Shown here: piece by piece, positions 8,865-15,966 of the stretch
Layout: the number at the start of each line of letters is the position of its first letter
Position numbering within the stretch: position 1 is the stretch's first letter
Source: Candidatus Zixiibacteriota bacterium
GTDB lineage: Bacteria; Zixibacteria; MSB-5A5; GN15; FEB-12
Reading direction: 5' to 3'
DNA: 24,128 bases
Assembly: GCA_023132995.1 (NCBI GenBank)
Contig: JAGLXI010000023.1
Location: 1 to 24,128, forward strand
Program-made: the position numbers and the translations under genes
The notes under the pieces: model-generated
Databases searched by the model: none
The model's input: the letters and a program-made list of their open reading frames with translations, nothing else
Told to the model about the DNA's origin: nothing

Positions 8865-9158
8865 TCATCGTCGCCCGCTGACAAACCTGAAGCGGGACCT
8901 CCTGGTCAACAGGCCGTTCTTCTTGAGAATAGTAAATACCCGCCACCAACTCACGCGCGGCCCATGGGCGTGAGCGCTGATCTCACGTTTCATTTCTCGA
9001 ATGGTGGCGAAAGGATCATGTCGGACGAGCCCAAGCACCTTTTGCTCCAGATTCCTCCCGGGGCCGTCAGTATCAGGGGTCGAAAAATCAGAGTTGTGAA
9101 GCAGTGTTGTCGACGGGGTAAAGTGATCATTGACCGTCAGTCGACTCAGTTCCCGGCT
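8865..9158 (-). CDS. Out-of-frame winged-helix-like extension of the STAS gene
   Basis: This stretch directly follows the A10 run at the end of the STAS gene. It is open for 97 codons in the -1 frame relative to STAS and ends at two consecutive TGA codons (8865-8867 and 8862-8864). The first 35 residues look like a flexible, Ser/Thr/Asp-rich linker. The last 60 look like a folded basic helix-turn-helix or winged-helix domain: EQKVLGLVRHDPFATIREM, then VSWWRVFTILKKNGLLTRRS, then an Arg-rich end. No ATG lies before the domain. It could be reached by slippage on the A run, giving a STAS-wHTH protein of about 227 residues. It could also be translated alone from GTG at 9038, which has GGAG (9045-9048) six bases upstream, as a 57-residue protein. 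A sequence indel in the homopolymer would also explain it. The domain assignment is from residue pattern only. Confidence 0.6.
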   Translation of the reverse strand, partial: SRELSRLTVNDHFTPSTTLLHNSDFSTPDTDGPGRNLEQKVLGLVRHDPFATIREMKREISAHAHGPRVSWWRVFTILKKNGLLTRRSRFRFVSGRR

Positions 9159-9547
9159 TTTTTTTTTGCAACGGCAACCTTGGCATGTTCGCCGAAGTCC
9201 CCTCTGGCCTCATCCACTGAAGGGTACGCTTTCAGCACGTTGTCGAACTCAAGAAGATCGTAGATCTCATAGACGTTGGGCACCATGTTGGCCAGCTTGA
9301 TGTCGCCGTCGTTGGCCCGGACATCGCGAATGTTGGAGATGAAGATTCCCCATCCGGCGGAGGAAACATAGTCCACTCCGGCCACGTCGACGACAATCCG
9401 GTACCGCCCCCGCTTGAGAAGCGAGTCGAATACCTCCTCCAGTTCCCCGGCGGTGTTGGTGTCGATCACACCATCGACCCGCAATTCCGAAATGCTGTCC
9501 TGAGTACCCTCTGATAGCGAAATATTGATATTATCCATAACCGACAA
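9146..9547 (-). CDS. STAS-domain anti-sigma factor antagonist (RsbV/SpoIIAA type)
   Basis: The 133-residue protein is a single STAS domain. The core phosphorylation loop is VDYVSSAGWGIF, in which S63 aligns with the serine phosphorylated in SpoIIAA (S58) and RsbV (S56). The GVIDTNTA segment near 26-33 is also typical. Such proteins bind an RsbW-type kinase when unphosphorylated and are released when phosphorylated. The adjacent upstream gene encodes both an RsbW-like kinase domain and a PP2C phosphatase, the natural partners. The listed start is TTG at 9547, with AGG four to five bases upstream. ATG at 9538 is an equally plausible start. The frame ends three codons after a run of ten A residues (9158-9167). 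The STAS fold itself is complete before that run, but a second domain lies open in the shifted frame immediately beyond it. Confidence 0.92.
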   Translation of the reverse strand: MSVMDNINISLSEGTQDSISELRVDGVIDTNTAGELEEVFDSLLKRGRYRIVVDVAGVDYVSSAGWGIFISNIRDVRANDGDIKLANMVPNVYEIYDLLEFDNVLKAYPSVDEARGDFGEHAKVAVAKKKAGN

Positions 9548-9583
9548 TATGCCTGCATATCCCTACAATAAGAACTTCTCTTT

Positions 9584-9609
9584 CAAATAAACGCCCGGAA
9601 CTGCCGGGC
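9584..9609 (-). terminator. Hairpin terminator-like element before the STAS gene
   Basis: GCCCGG and CCGGGC (9609-9604 with 9598-9593 on the minus strand) form a perfect 6-bp GC stem with a 5-base loop. It is followed by GTTTATTTG, a broken T tract. It lies about 195 bases beyond the stop of the kinase/phosphatase gene and about 37 bases before the STAS gene. It may therefore separate their transcripts or attenuate read-through. Confidence 0.4.
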
Positions 9610-9671
9610 ACAAGCAAAATGTTGCCCGCGCGAAGATTGATTCAGTAAAACACCAAAGGGCTTGAATCGTT

Positions 9672-9714
9672 GCCGAGACGAGCGGCGTCCCATCTGGCTC
9701 AGGCACAACTCGGC
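9672..9714. other. Nested hairpin in the non-coding gap 9548-9803
   Basis: GCCGAG (9672-9677) pairs with CTCGGC (9709-9714). Inside it, GAGC (9680-9683) pairs with GCTC (9697-9700), giving a stacked stem in an otherwise geneless gap of about 250 bases. I see no open frame of quality here on either strand. It could be part of a 3' untranslated region or a leader of the STAS gene. No known RNA family is recognised. Confidence 0.25.
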
Positions 9715-9803
9715 TGGCTGATTGTGAATACGTTACCACTCGTGCAAATCGTGACCGCTGCTTCAGAATGTGCCGGCTGAACGGTGAAAAGGGAAGGGTA
9801 ACC

Positions 9804-11858
9804 TCATAAACGGTCGGAGGACTCCGCAGACCCGTTATCCGACGCCTTCAGATCAAGCGTGTCGGTCCCGGCGTGGCTGTCGGTTTCGTCGCCGTCGCCC
9901 CGGAAGGTGGCCCTGGCGATCACGAAGGTCATATCGTCATTCTGCTTGGCAAAACCGGCGAACTCGTCGACCTCGCTGACGATTGCACCGGTCAGGGTCG
10001 GAACATCCCCACAGACATCTACAGAGGCATGAGTAACCAGGAAATCGGCCAGGCGCTTAAGCCCGAATTGCCGGCCTTCGCGATTAGTAGCCTCGGTAAT
10101 GCCGTCGGTGAAGATCATAAACATATCCCCATCGGCAATCTCGATACGCACCTGTTCTAAGCGTTCGTCGAAATCCGGCCCCAGTGTAACCGGCATTCCC
10201 AGAGCCATCCCCGCGGGATTGATCTTGCGGACATCCCGGGACCCGACCCGACATAACAGCATCGGGTTGTGACCGGCGGAGACCAGTTCAATCGCCCGGG
10301 CACCTGCGTCGTAAACGGCTAACATGACCGTGATGAACATCCCAGCGGGCATATTCTCCTTCAGGTAGCCGTTAACCCTGATGAGGGTATCCCTGGCCGA
10401 GGTGTCACCGGCGGCATTGATCTGGATGACCGTACGCAGCATCGACATCACCAGCGAGGCGGGCACACCTTTGCCTGAGACATCGGCCACCACAAGACAG
10501 TAGCGTCCAGGGCCGATTTCAAACACATCGTAGAGGTCTCCCCCCACCACCGAAGCCGCCCTGTAGAAGGCATCCAACTCCAGCCCCGCCACATTGGGAA
10601 GCCGGCGCGGCATGAGGGTCTGCTGTATCTGGGAGGCGACCTCGATTTCCTTGGCCATTTTCTCGCGGGCAACGATGTTTTTCCGGTCCTGGCTGAGGCG
10701 CGTCATCATCTCGTTGAAGGCCTTGGATATGTCAAAGAACTCCTCGGCGCCTTCTAAGGGAAGTTCCGACTCCAGGTCACCCGAAGTGAACCGACGCACA
10801 CGGCGTGTGATATTGACGATCGGTCGGACGAAGTAGTTCGACAGCATATAGACGCCCACGACGCCGAAAACCAGCAGGACAATTGTGAGCAGCGCCACCT
10901 TTCGCCGCGCGCGTGACAGCGGCTCGTAAATCGGGTCGCAGGTATAGACAACATGCACCAGTCCCGCTTGCGCTCGGCCCCTCTCGACGGGCAGGATAAG
11001 ATAGTTGTGCTGGTTGCCGTCCGCCGTGTATCGCTGTGGCCGGCCCATTATCGAGATATCAACCGAATCGGGCGGTTTGTAGACCTTGCGGATGTTGTGG
11101 ATATCGTCGGAATGTGCCACCACCCGGCCGTTCTCGTCGGTCAGCACGACCAACTCCAGTTCCGGGTTGGCTCTCTTGTAACTGATCACCAACTCATCGA
11201 ACTCAACATACGAGCGGCTTCTGAGCGTGTAACCCGAAGCCTGATCGGCAATGGTCTGAGTCAGCGAAAGCACCGTTCCGTCCAGGCGATTGTGCAGGTG
11301 CCGGGAGGTCTCATAGTCGATGTAGTAGAAGGCGCTGCCGATTATCACCGAGACAACGAAGAGAGTCCAGAACGAGAACCTGACGCGCAGCGAGAACATC
11401 CGGCGCAATAGCGGCTTGCCCGCCGCCGGACGCTCCCCGATTCTCTTAATCATGCGCAGTTCGTTGCGACCGGCTGATGAAATGTACTCGACTGAATCCA
11501 TGATCTTCTGGATCATGTAGAATCCGAGTCCCCCCTTGCGGCCCGATTCCACCAGGTGAGCCAGGTCCATCTTACCGGCCGTGCTGGGGTGAAAGGAGCG
11601 GCCGAAATCGATCAGTGAGAATACGACCAGCTTCTTGTATATGACGACCCGGAGCCGGATAACCCCCTTCTCGTAGAGATAGGCGTGCCGGATTATGTTG
11701 GTGGCCGCTTCCTCGGTGGCCAGGAGCACTGCCGAAGTGTCCTTGCGGGACATGCCGGCTGCGACGCAACTCTCGCGGACCGTGCGCTGGATGCTCTGGA
11801 GGTATTTCTCCTCGGCGGAGAACTCCGCATTTATCTCTTTTACCGGACGTCGAAGCAT
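9804..11858 (-). CDS. Fused RsbW-type kinase, sensor, HAMP and PP2C phosphatase
   Basis: The 684-residue protein combines opposing activities. Residues about 1-140 are an RsbW/SpoIIAB-type ATPase: N-box EEAATNIIRHAY near 49-60, DFG at 84-86 and the glycine lid GGLGFYMIQKIMD at 109-121. A membrane helix (about 160-180), an extracytoplasmic region (about 181-320, Cache-like in length), a second helix (about 321-341) and HAMP (about 340-393) follow. The PP2C/SpoIIE domain (about 400-650) has metal-binding acidic residues at D441, D459, D585 and D641/D642, in the motifs GGDLYD, ADVSGKG, FTDG and NDDMT. The likely substrate is the STAS antagonist encoded next, with the sensor setting the balance of phosphorylation and dephosphorylation. 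The tail after 653 is acidic and disordered. ATG at 11858 lacks a Shine-Dalgarno. Kinase and phosphatase are usually separate proteins. The domain order is seen; the reciprocal activity is inference. Confidence 0.92.
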   Translation of the reverse strand: MLRRPVKEINAEFSAEEKYLQSIQRTVRESCVAAGMSRKDTSAVLLATEEAATNIIRHAYLYEKGVIRLRVVIYKKLVVFSLIDFGRSFHPSTAGKMDLAHLVESGRKGGLGFYMIQKIMDSVEYISSAGRNELRMIKRIGERPAAGKPLLRRMFSLRVRFSFWTLFVVSVIIGSAFYYIDYETSRHLHNRLDGTVLSLTQTIADQASGYTLRSRSYVEFDELVISYKRANPELELVVLTDENGRVVAHSDDIHNIRKVYKPPDSVDISIMGRPQRYTADGNQHNYLILPVERGRAQAGLVHVVYTCDPIYEPLSRARRKVALLTIVLLVFGVVGVYMLSNYFVRPIVNITRRVRRFTSGDLESELPLEGAEEFFDISKAFNEMMTRLSQDRKNIVAREKMAKEIEVASQIQQTLMPRRLPNVAGLELDAFYRAASVVGGDLYDVFEIGPGRYCLVVADVSGKGVPASLVMSMLRTVIQINAAGDTSARDTLIRVNGYLKENMPAGMFITVMLAVYDAGARAIELVSAGHNPMLLCRVGSRDVRKINPAGMALGMPVTLGPDFDERLEQVRIEIADGDMFMIFTDGITEATNREGRQFGLKRLADFLVTHASVDVCGDVPTLTGAIVSEVDEFAGFAKQNDDMTFVIARATFRGDGDETDSHAGTDTLDLKASDNGSAESSDRL

Positions 11859-11865
11859 ATACCGA

Positions 11866-11894
11866 ATAATAGCGATACAACCGGGCGGAGTCTA
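11866..11894 (-). promoter_or_regulatory. Candidate promoter giving a near-leaderless transcript
   Basis: On the minus strand TAGACT (11894-11889, four of six) is 17 bases from TATTAT (11871-11866, five of six). Only seven bases separate the -10 box from the ATG at 11858, so transcription would start at or next to the start codon. That agrees with the lack of a Shine-Dalgarno before this gene. The -35 match is modest. Confidence 0.33.
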
Positions 11895-11920
11895 TCAAAA
11901 AGGCGGGGTAACACCCTCTA

Positions 11921-13666
11921 TCAGGGCAATAGTTTCAACCGGGAGCGGGCATCTCGTACAGCTTCGCGTATCTCCGGGCAGTTGGGATAAACCCGAAGAA
12001 CCTTCAACCAGGCGTCAACAGCTTTCTGGTATTCCCCGTCCCGGCAGGCCTCCAGACCTTCCAGATACACCGGCCAGAGCACCAAGTCCTTTTCAATGTC
12101 ATCCAGGCCAATCACCCTTGAAAGAGCGCTGTCGAGCTTCCTGATATACTCCAAAGCTACGGCATCGTCCGGGTCGCTCTTAAGCGCTCTGGAGAACCAG
12201 GTTCTGGCGCTGTCATAGTTTCTGGAGTTATAAGTCAACACTCCGCGAGTGGACAGGCGCGTCGCGTAAAGTATGTTTTCCACCCGCGTCCGCCCTGCCT
12301 GCGCCTCCACGCTGGTCGAATCAAGCTGGCAGACCCGGTTGTAAGAGGCCAGCGCCTTGAGCAGGGAACCCTCGCGCTCAGCTTTGTCGGCCAGCGCCAG
12401 CTCGAACACCTTTTCGAGCTCCCGACTTTCCCTGACCTCCTTTACCAGAGCCAGGGCCTTCTCACTGTGGGGATCGTCAGATAGAATCAGGCTCAGCAGG
12501 TCCAGCGCCATCTGGTAGTTGTGCTGTTGGTGATAGATTTCGGCGCGGGCGAGCAGTCTCCCCTCCCTATCGAGCGGGGTTCCTGGTTGTCCATCAACGG
12601 CCTGTACCGCTGAAGGCGACGCCGGCTCATGCTCCCGATCTTCCACCGTTTGGAGGCGGTTGGCGTCATAATCAGGAACCCGGGACGGTACTCTGGTCCG
12701 TGAACGAGCAAACCGCGGAATCAGATCGCGCTTCGCCGTCAGCCATGACCAGAAAGGAGCAGGGACTACCGACACGGAAATCGTGACACCGACTTTTTCG
12801 TAGAAGTCCTGCTCGGGCAGCCTGGCCAGAGCACCGTCGATTCGGCACCAGTCCCAGATCATACCCACTCCGGCAGCCGGGCGGCTGCCATCAGCACCGA
12901 GCCGACCGACCAGCGTCATGCCGTTGGGAAGACCATGTCTCAGTTCACCGCCCACACGAAGCCTGCCGGAGCCGTCTTCCGTGTTCCACACCAGGTCGGC
13001 GGCGCCGGTAAGCTCCCAGTCTCGCCCGGGCCAGAGAGGCGTAACAGCCACACCGCCTGCAAAAGTGCGGTCTGTTTTCTCGTCTGAACCTTCGAAGTTT
13101 GGATCCGAGTGGATCAGGTCACGAGCGATTGCGCCGACAGACCATTGGGGAGTGATCTCGTACATGAATCCCAGGTCCAGTCCGACCGTGGTGGCGGATT
13201 CCCGGTAATGACTCAAATGCGTGAACTTCAGGCTGGCCCCAAGCGCATATTCATCAAACAGCCTTCCATAAGACAACAGATACTGCTGCTCCGCCCTGTT
13301 GAAAACGCCCCAGGCACGGCCGCTCCGATTGAAACCGGCCTCGGCCTCAAAGCTCAGTACCGAGGCCCCGATTGAGCCTTCGCGTACCCGCTCCGGCATG
13401 AGCCCGTACACGAGGACGCCCTCAGCCTTCCTTGAAAGGAAGCGATATTCGCCTGTTATTTCAGCGTATTCTACCAGTCCCAGACCCGCCGGATTGTAGA
13501 ACACGGCGGAGGGATCATCGGCCAACGCAGTAAACGCCGCCCCCATCCCCTGCGCTCGAGCCCCATGTGCGGTTGAAACCAACGTCTCAGCACCAACTCG
13601 CAAGGGGAAAACCAGGCCCGCGAAGACGACCACCAATGACAGAAGACCAGAACATTTGAAGATCAT
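11921..13666 (-). CDS. PorV-like outer-membrane barrel fused to TPR repeats
   Basis: The 581-residue protein has a signal peptide (hydrophobic 7-22, cleavage near VGAE). Next comes the PorV/UPF0164 hallmark at the barrel start, GARAQGMGAAFTALADDPSA (35-54), then YNPAGL (57-62). Alternating beta strands continue to about residue 300. A Pro/Arg-rich linker (about 305-365) leads to TPR-type helical repeats (about 366-575), for example SARTWFSRALKSDPDDAVAL near 486. PorV-family barrels serve in type IX secretion and in other poorly defined envelope roles. Typical members are about 350-400 residues and end at the barrel, so the TPR half (presumably periplasmic) is an addition. The ATG at 13666 has only a weak Shine-Dalgarno. 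The phosphatase fusion gene follows after 62 bases; function and any operon link are unproven. Confidence 0.85.
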   Translation of the reverse strand: MIFKCSGLLSLVVVFAGLVFPLRVGAETLVSTAHGARAQGMGAAFTALADDPSAVFYNPAGLGLVEYAEITGEYRFLSRKAEGVLVYGLMPERVREGSIGASVLSFEAEAGFNRSGRAWGVFNRAEQQYLLSYGRLFDEYALGASLKFTHLSHYRESATTVGLDLGFMYEITPQWSVGAIARDLIHSDPNFEGSDEKTDRTFAGGVAVTPLWPGRDWELTGAADLVWNTEDGSGRLRVGGELRHGLPNGMTLVGRLGADGSRPAAGVGMIWDWCRIDGALARLPEQDFYEKVGVTISVSVVPAPFWSWLTAKRDLIPRFARSRTRVPSRVPDYDANRLQTVEDREHEPASPSAVQAVDGQPGTPLDREGRLLARAEIYHQQHNYQMALDLLSLILSDDPHSEKALALVKEVRESRELEKVFELALADKAEREGSLLKALASYNRVCQLDSTSVEAQAGRTRVENILYATRLSTRGVLTYNSRNYDSARTWFSRALKSDPDDAVALEYIRKLDSALSRVIGLDDIEKDLVLWPVYLEGLEACRDGEYQKAVDAWLKVLRVYPNCPEIREAVRDARSRLKLLP

Positions 13667-14081
13667 GATTTCACAGCCACGACCAGCCTCAACTCACGGC
13701 CGATCTCAATTAGCAACCTACAAGTTATCTCCCGGTGGACCACTTCACAGATGAAGCGGAACAATGTGTACGATACGACGGACCACCGTTCAGGTCTGTT
13801 GAATCACGATTACATAAACCTGCAAAACACTGCACACAGTCACAACAGCGGCATAGCAGTGTGCGGCGCTTTGACAGAGGGAATCCGCCAGTCGACAAGG
13901 GACCTGCTCCCAAGGAGATAGCATCATCCCGCGGAAAAGTCAGCTTCCCGGTCGGCATCGGGTCGGTATTTCCCATTCGGGTTGAAGCAAAGGCTGTGCC
14001 TGACACAGCCAGCGGCAGGTATTGCCTTTCTTATGTTACACGGCACCCCTGCGGGGGAATGTCACAGACCCAACAGCGAAC
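13667..14081. other. 415-base stretch without a supported gene
   Basis: Both strands carry open frames here, but their translations are of low quality: Cys/Arg/Ser-rich, with no domain pattern and no convincing Shine-Dalgarno. I call none of them. The region lies between the end of folD and the start of the PorV-like gene. It should hold the 3' end of the folD transcript and the promoter of the barrel gene. A strong hairpin (13992-14010) and a small CCCC-TGC-GGGG stem (14046-14056) are the only structures I can point to. No tRNA or riboswitch is recognised. Confidence 0.5.
13985..14010 (-). terminator. Possible folD transcript terminator
   Basis: GGCTGTG (14010-14004 on the minus strand) and CACAGCC (13998-13992) form a perfect 7-bp stem with a 5-base loop. 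TTTGCTTC, a weak and interrupted T tract, follows. It lies about 72 bases after the folD stop in the right orientation. It is the best candidate for ending the zapA-rny-ymdB-folD transcript. Confidence 0.38.
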
Positions 14082-14984
14082 TTACGGTAGCGCGTCCTGG
14101 TCTGCGGCCATGATATTTTCTGCGGCAGTTACGGTATTGTACATGAGCATTGCGATGGTCATCGGGCCGACACCGCCCGGCACTGGCGTAATCAGCGAGG
14201 CCTTCTCGGCACACGCCTCGAAATCCACATCCCCCACCAGACGATACCCCTTCTCAGTGGATGGGTCATCCACCCGATTCACGCCGACATCAATCACGAC
14301 AGCCTGGTCCTTGATCATATCGGCGGTAATGGTCCCGGGGCGGCCGATAGCCGCGATCAGTATATCGGCCCGGCGTGTAACCTCTGCTAAGTTCCTCGTT
14401 CGCGAATGCGCCACCGTCACGGTGGCGTCGGCTGCGGAACCCTTCTGCTGCAACATGGCGGCTACTGGTTTGCCGACGATATTTGAACGTCCGACGACAA
14501 CGACTTCTTTCCCGGCTGTATCGACCTCGTAATAAGCAAGCAGTTCCATAATACCCGCAGGTGTGCAGGGTCTCAACTTCGGGCGGCCCAACAGGAGCAG
14601 CCCGACACTGTGGGGATGAAAACCATCGACATCCTTCGAGGGAGAAATGGTCAGGGTGACCGAGAGCTCGTCGATGTGTCCAGGCAGAGGCGATTGCACG
14701 AGTATGCCGTGTATTTGCGGGTTTCGATTGAGACCGGCAACGATTTCGGTAAGTTGCTCCTGGCTGATGGTGGCAGGCTTTCTTATTACCTCGCTGTAAA
14801 GGCCAAGTTTCCGGCAGGCTTTGGCTTTGCTGGTAACATAGGTTTCCGAGGCGGGATCATCTCCCACCAGCACGGCCGCCAGCCCCGGAGTCACACCGCG
14901 GTCGGCAAGATCAGCGATGCGGCCCTTGAGTTTTTTGCGGATACTCCGAGCGACCTCCTTTCCGTCAATTATGCGCGCTGTCAC
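14082..14984 (-). CDS. folD: Bifunctional methylenetetrahydrofolate dehydrogenase/cyclohydrolase
   Basis: FolD oxidises 5,10-methylene-THF to methenyl-THF with NADP+ and hydrolyses it to 10-formyl-THF, supplying one-carbon units for purine and formyl-Met-tRNA synthesis. The 300-residue length is normal for the family. Visible landmarks are the active-site ETYVTSKAKAC segment with Y49 and catalytic K53, the substrate-site QSPLP (97-101), KDVDGF (117-122), the Rossmann VVGRSNIVGKP (163-173) and the signature PVPGGVGPMT (267-276). The start is GTG at 14984, overlapping the upstream ymdB stop by GTGA, with AGGAG eight bases upstream. Translation is therefore probably coupled. It is the last gene of the zapA-rny-ymdB-folD run. 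Confidence 0.97.
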   Translation of the reverse strand: MTARIIDGKEVARSIRKKLKGRIADLADRGVTPGLAAVLVGDDPASETYVTSKAKACRKLGLYSEVIRKPATISQEQLTEIVAGLNRNPQIHGILVQSPLPGHIDELSVTLTISPSKDVDGFHPHSVGLLLLGRPKLRPCTPAGIMELLAYYEVDTAGKEVVVVGRSNIVGKPVAAMLQQKGSAADATVTVAHSRTRNLAEVTRRADILIAAIGRPGTITADMIKDQAVVIDVGVNRVDDPSTEKGYRLVGDVDFEACAEKASLITPVPGGVGPMTIAMLMYNTVTAAENIMAADQDALP

Positions 14985-15823
14985 TCCTGCGGCTCCTGCT
15001 CGTCGCCCACGATATCGGCTGGCTTGAACGTCTCAAGGTCGAAATCGAGACGAAGCTTCTCTATACTCTCCGCACGACCACTGGCGGGGTCAACCCTGAG
15101 CAGGACACCGGACAGCTTGATATCACCGGTGGCGGTGGTGAAGCGTTTGGGCATACCGGTCAGAAAGCGCCCCAGCGACGGTCCCTTCTGCATGCCGATT
15201 ATGGAATCGTGCGGGCCGGTCATACCGGCGTCGGTCAGGTATGCGGTTCCCCGGGTTGTGATCTGGTCATCCACGGTCTGAACGTGAGTATGAGATCCGA
15301 TGACAGCCGACACTTTGCCGTCAAGGTAGTACAGCATGGCCTGTTTTTCCGACGTGGCCTCGGCATGAAAGTCAACAAAGATGATCTTCACCTCCGGGTC
15401 CAGGCGACCAAGCTCCCGGTCGGCGATCCGAAAGGGGCAGTCGATATCTTTCATGTAAGTACGGCCCATCAGGTTCATCACGCAGATTTTCACGTTACCG
15501 ACCGTATCGACCCAGCTCCCGACCCCTGGGGCGCCGGGTGGGTAGTTGGCCGGTCGCAGCAGCTTGGGGCGTTTGTCGAAATAGTCGAGGATATCGACCC
15601 GGTCCCAGATATGGTTGCCGGAGGTCTGCATGTCGATACCGTACGCGAAGGCCTTAATCGACATTTCGGGTGTGATGCCGAAACCACCAGCGGCGTTTTC
15701 GACATTGGCCACGACGTAATCTACGCCATACTTCTGGCGCAGAGGCTTGATCATGTGAGAGCATACTTGTCTCCCAGCCTGACCACAAACGTCCGCCACG
15801 TAAAGAATGGTGAACATTGACAT
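14981..15823 (-). CDS. ymdB: YmdB-family calcineurin-like metallophosphoesterase (TIGR00282)
   Basis: The 280-residue protein matches the YmdB family, dinuclear-metal phosphodiesterases active on 2',3'-cyclic nucleotides. They act with RNase Y in B. subtilis biofilm and motility decisions. Expected metal ligands are visible: D11 in VADVCG, E42 and N43 in NVEN, N70-H71 in SGNHIWD, H153 in DFHAEATSEK, and H178 and H180 in GSHTHVQT. The segment near 200-210 (AGMTGPHDSIIG) is a family signature. ATG at 15823 is used; a second ATG two codons in (15817) is possible, and neither has a strong Shine-Dalgarno. The gene lies downstream of rny, the usual linkage, after a 143-base gap with hairpins, and overlaps folD by four bases. 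Confidence 0.95.
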   Translation of the reverse strand: MSMFTILYVADVCGQAGRQVCSHMIKPLRQKYGVDYVVANVENAAGGFGITPEMSIKAFAYGIDMQTSGNHIWDRVDILDYFDKRPKLLRPANYPPGAPGVGSWVDTVGNVKICVMNLMGRTYMKDIDCPFRIADRELGRLDPEVKIIFVDFHAEATSEKQAMLYYLDGKVSAVIGSHTHVQTVDDQITTRGTAYLTDAGMTGPHDSIIGMQKGPSLGRFLTGMPKRFTTATGDIKLSGVLLRVDPASGRAESIEKLRLDFDLETFKPADIVGDEQEPQE

Positions 15824-15839
15824 TGAGATAACTTTCTAA

Positions 15840-15927
15840 GGTGGAAATCGCCTGATGCCGGCCGCCGCCTTCCACCACTGGCAACCCGGTCGGCTGTCTG
15901 TACACAGGGATGTAGTTTAGCGAAACT
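15840..15927. other. Structured intergenic segment between rny and ymdB
   Basis: Two perfect hairpins lie in the 143-base gap. GGTGGAA (15840-15846) pairs with TTCCACC (15870-15876), enclosing a GC-rich 23-base loop that contains self-complementary GCCGGC. AGTTT (15914-15918) pairs with AAACT (15923-15927) around a 4-base loop. Neither is followed by a T tract on the minus strand, so they do not look like terminators. Likely roles are transcript processing or an ymdB leader structure. No known RNA family is recognised. Confidence 0.35.
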
Positions 15928-15966
15928 CCACGCTCCCGGCAACAACTAAAGACCTGAATGCGCTCG

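Noticed and set aside
8778..9263. Plus-strand open frame of 161 codons across the gap and the STAS 3' end
   Set aside because: It is antisense to both the STAS gene and the shifted-frame extension. Its translation is low-complexity with no domain pattern, and the minus strand explains the region better.
13725..14006. Minus-strand 93-codon frame in the folD to PorV-like gap
   Set aside because: Cys/Arg/Ser-rich, GTG start without Shine-Dalgarno, no recognisable domain. It also runs through the hairpin region.
13735..14532. Plus-strand open frame of 265 codons over the gap and folD
   Set aside because: More than half is antisense to folD. The part in the gap has no protein-like pattern and no convincing start signal.
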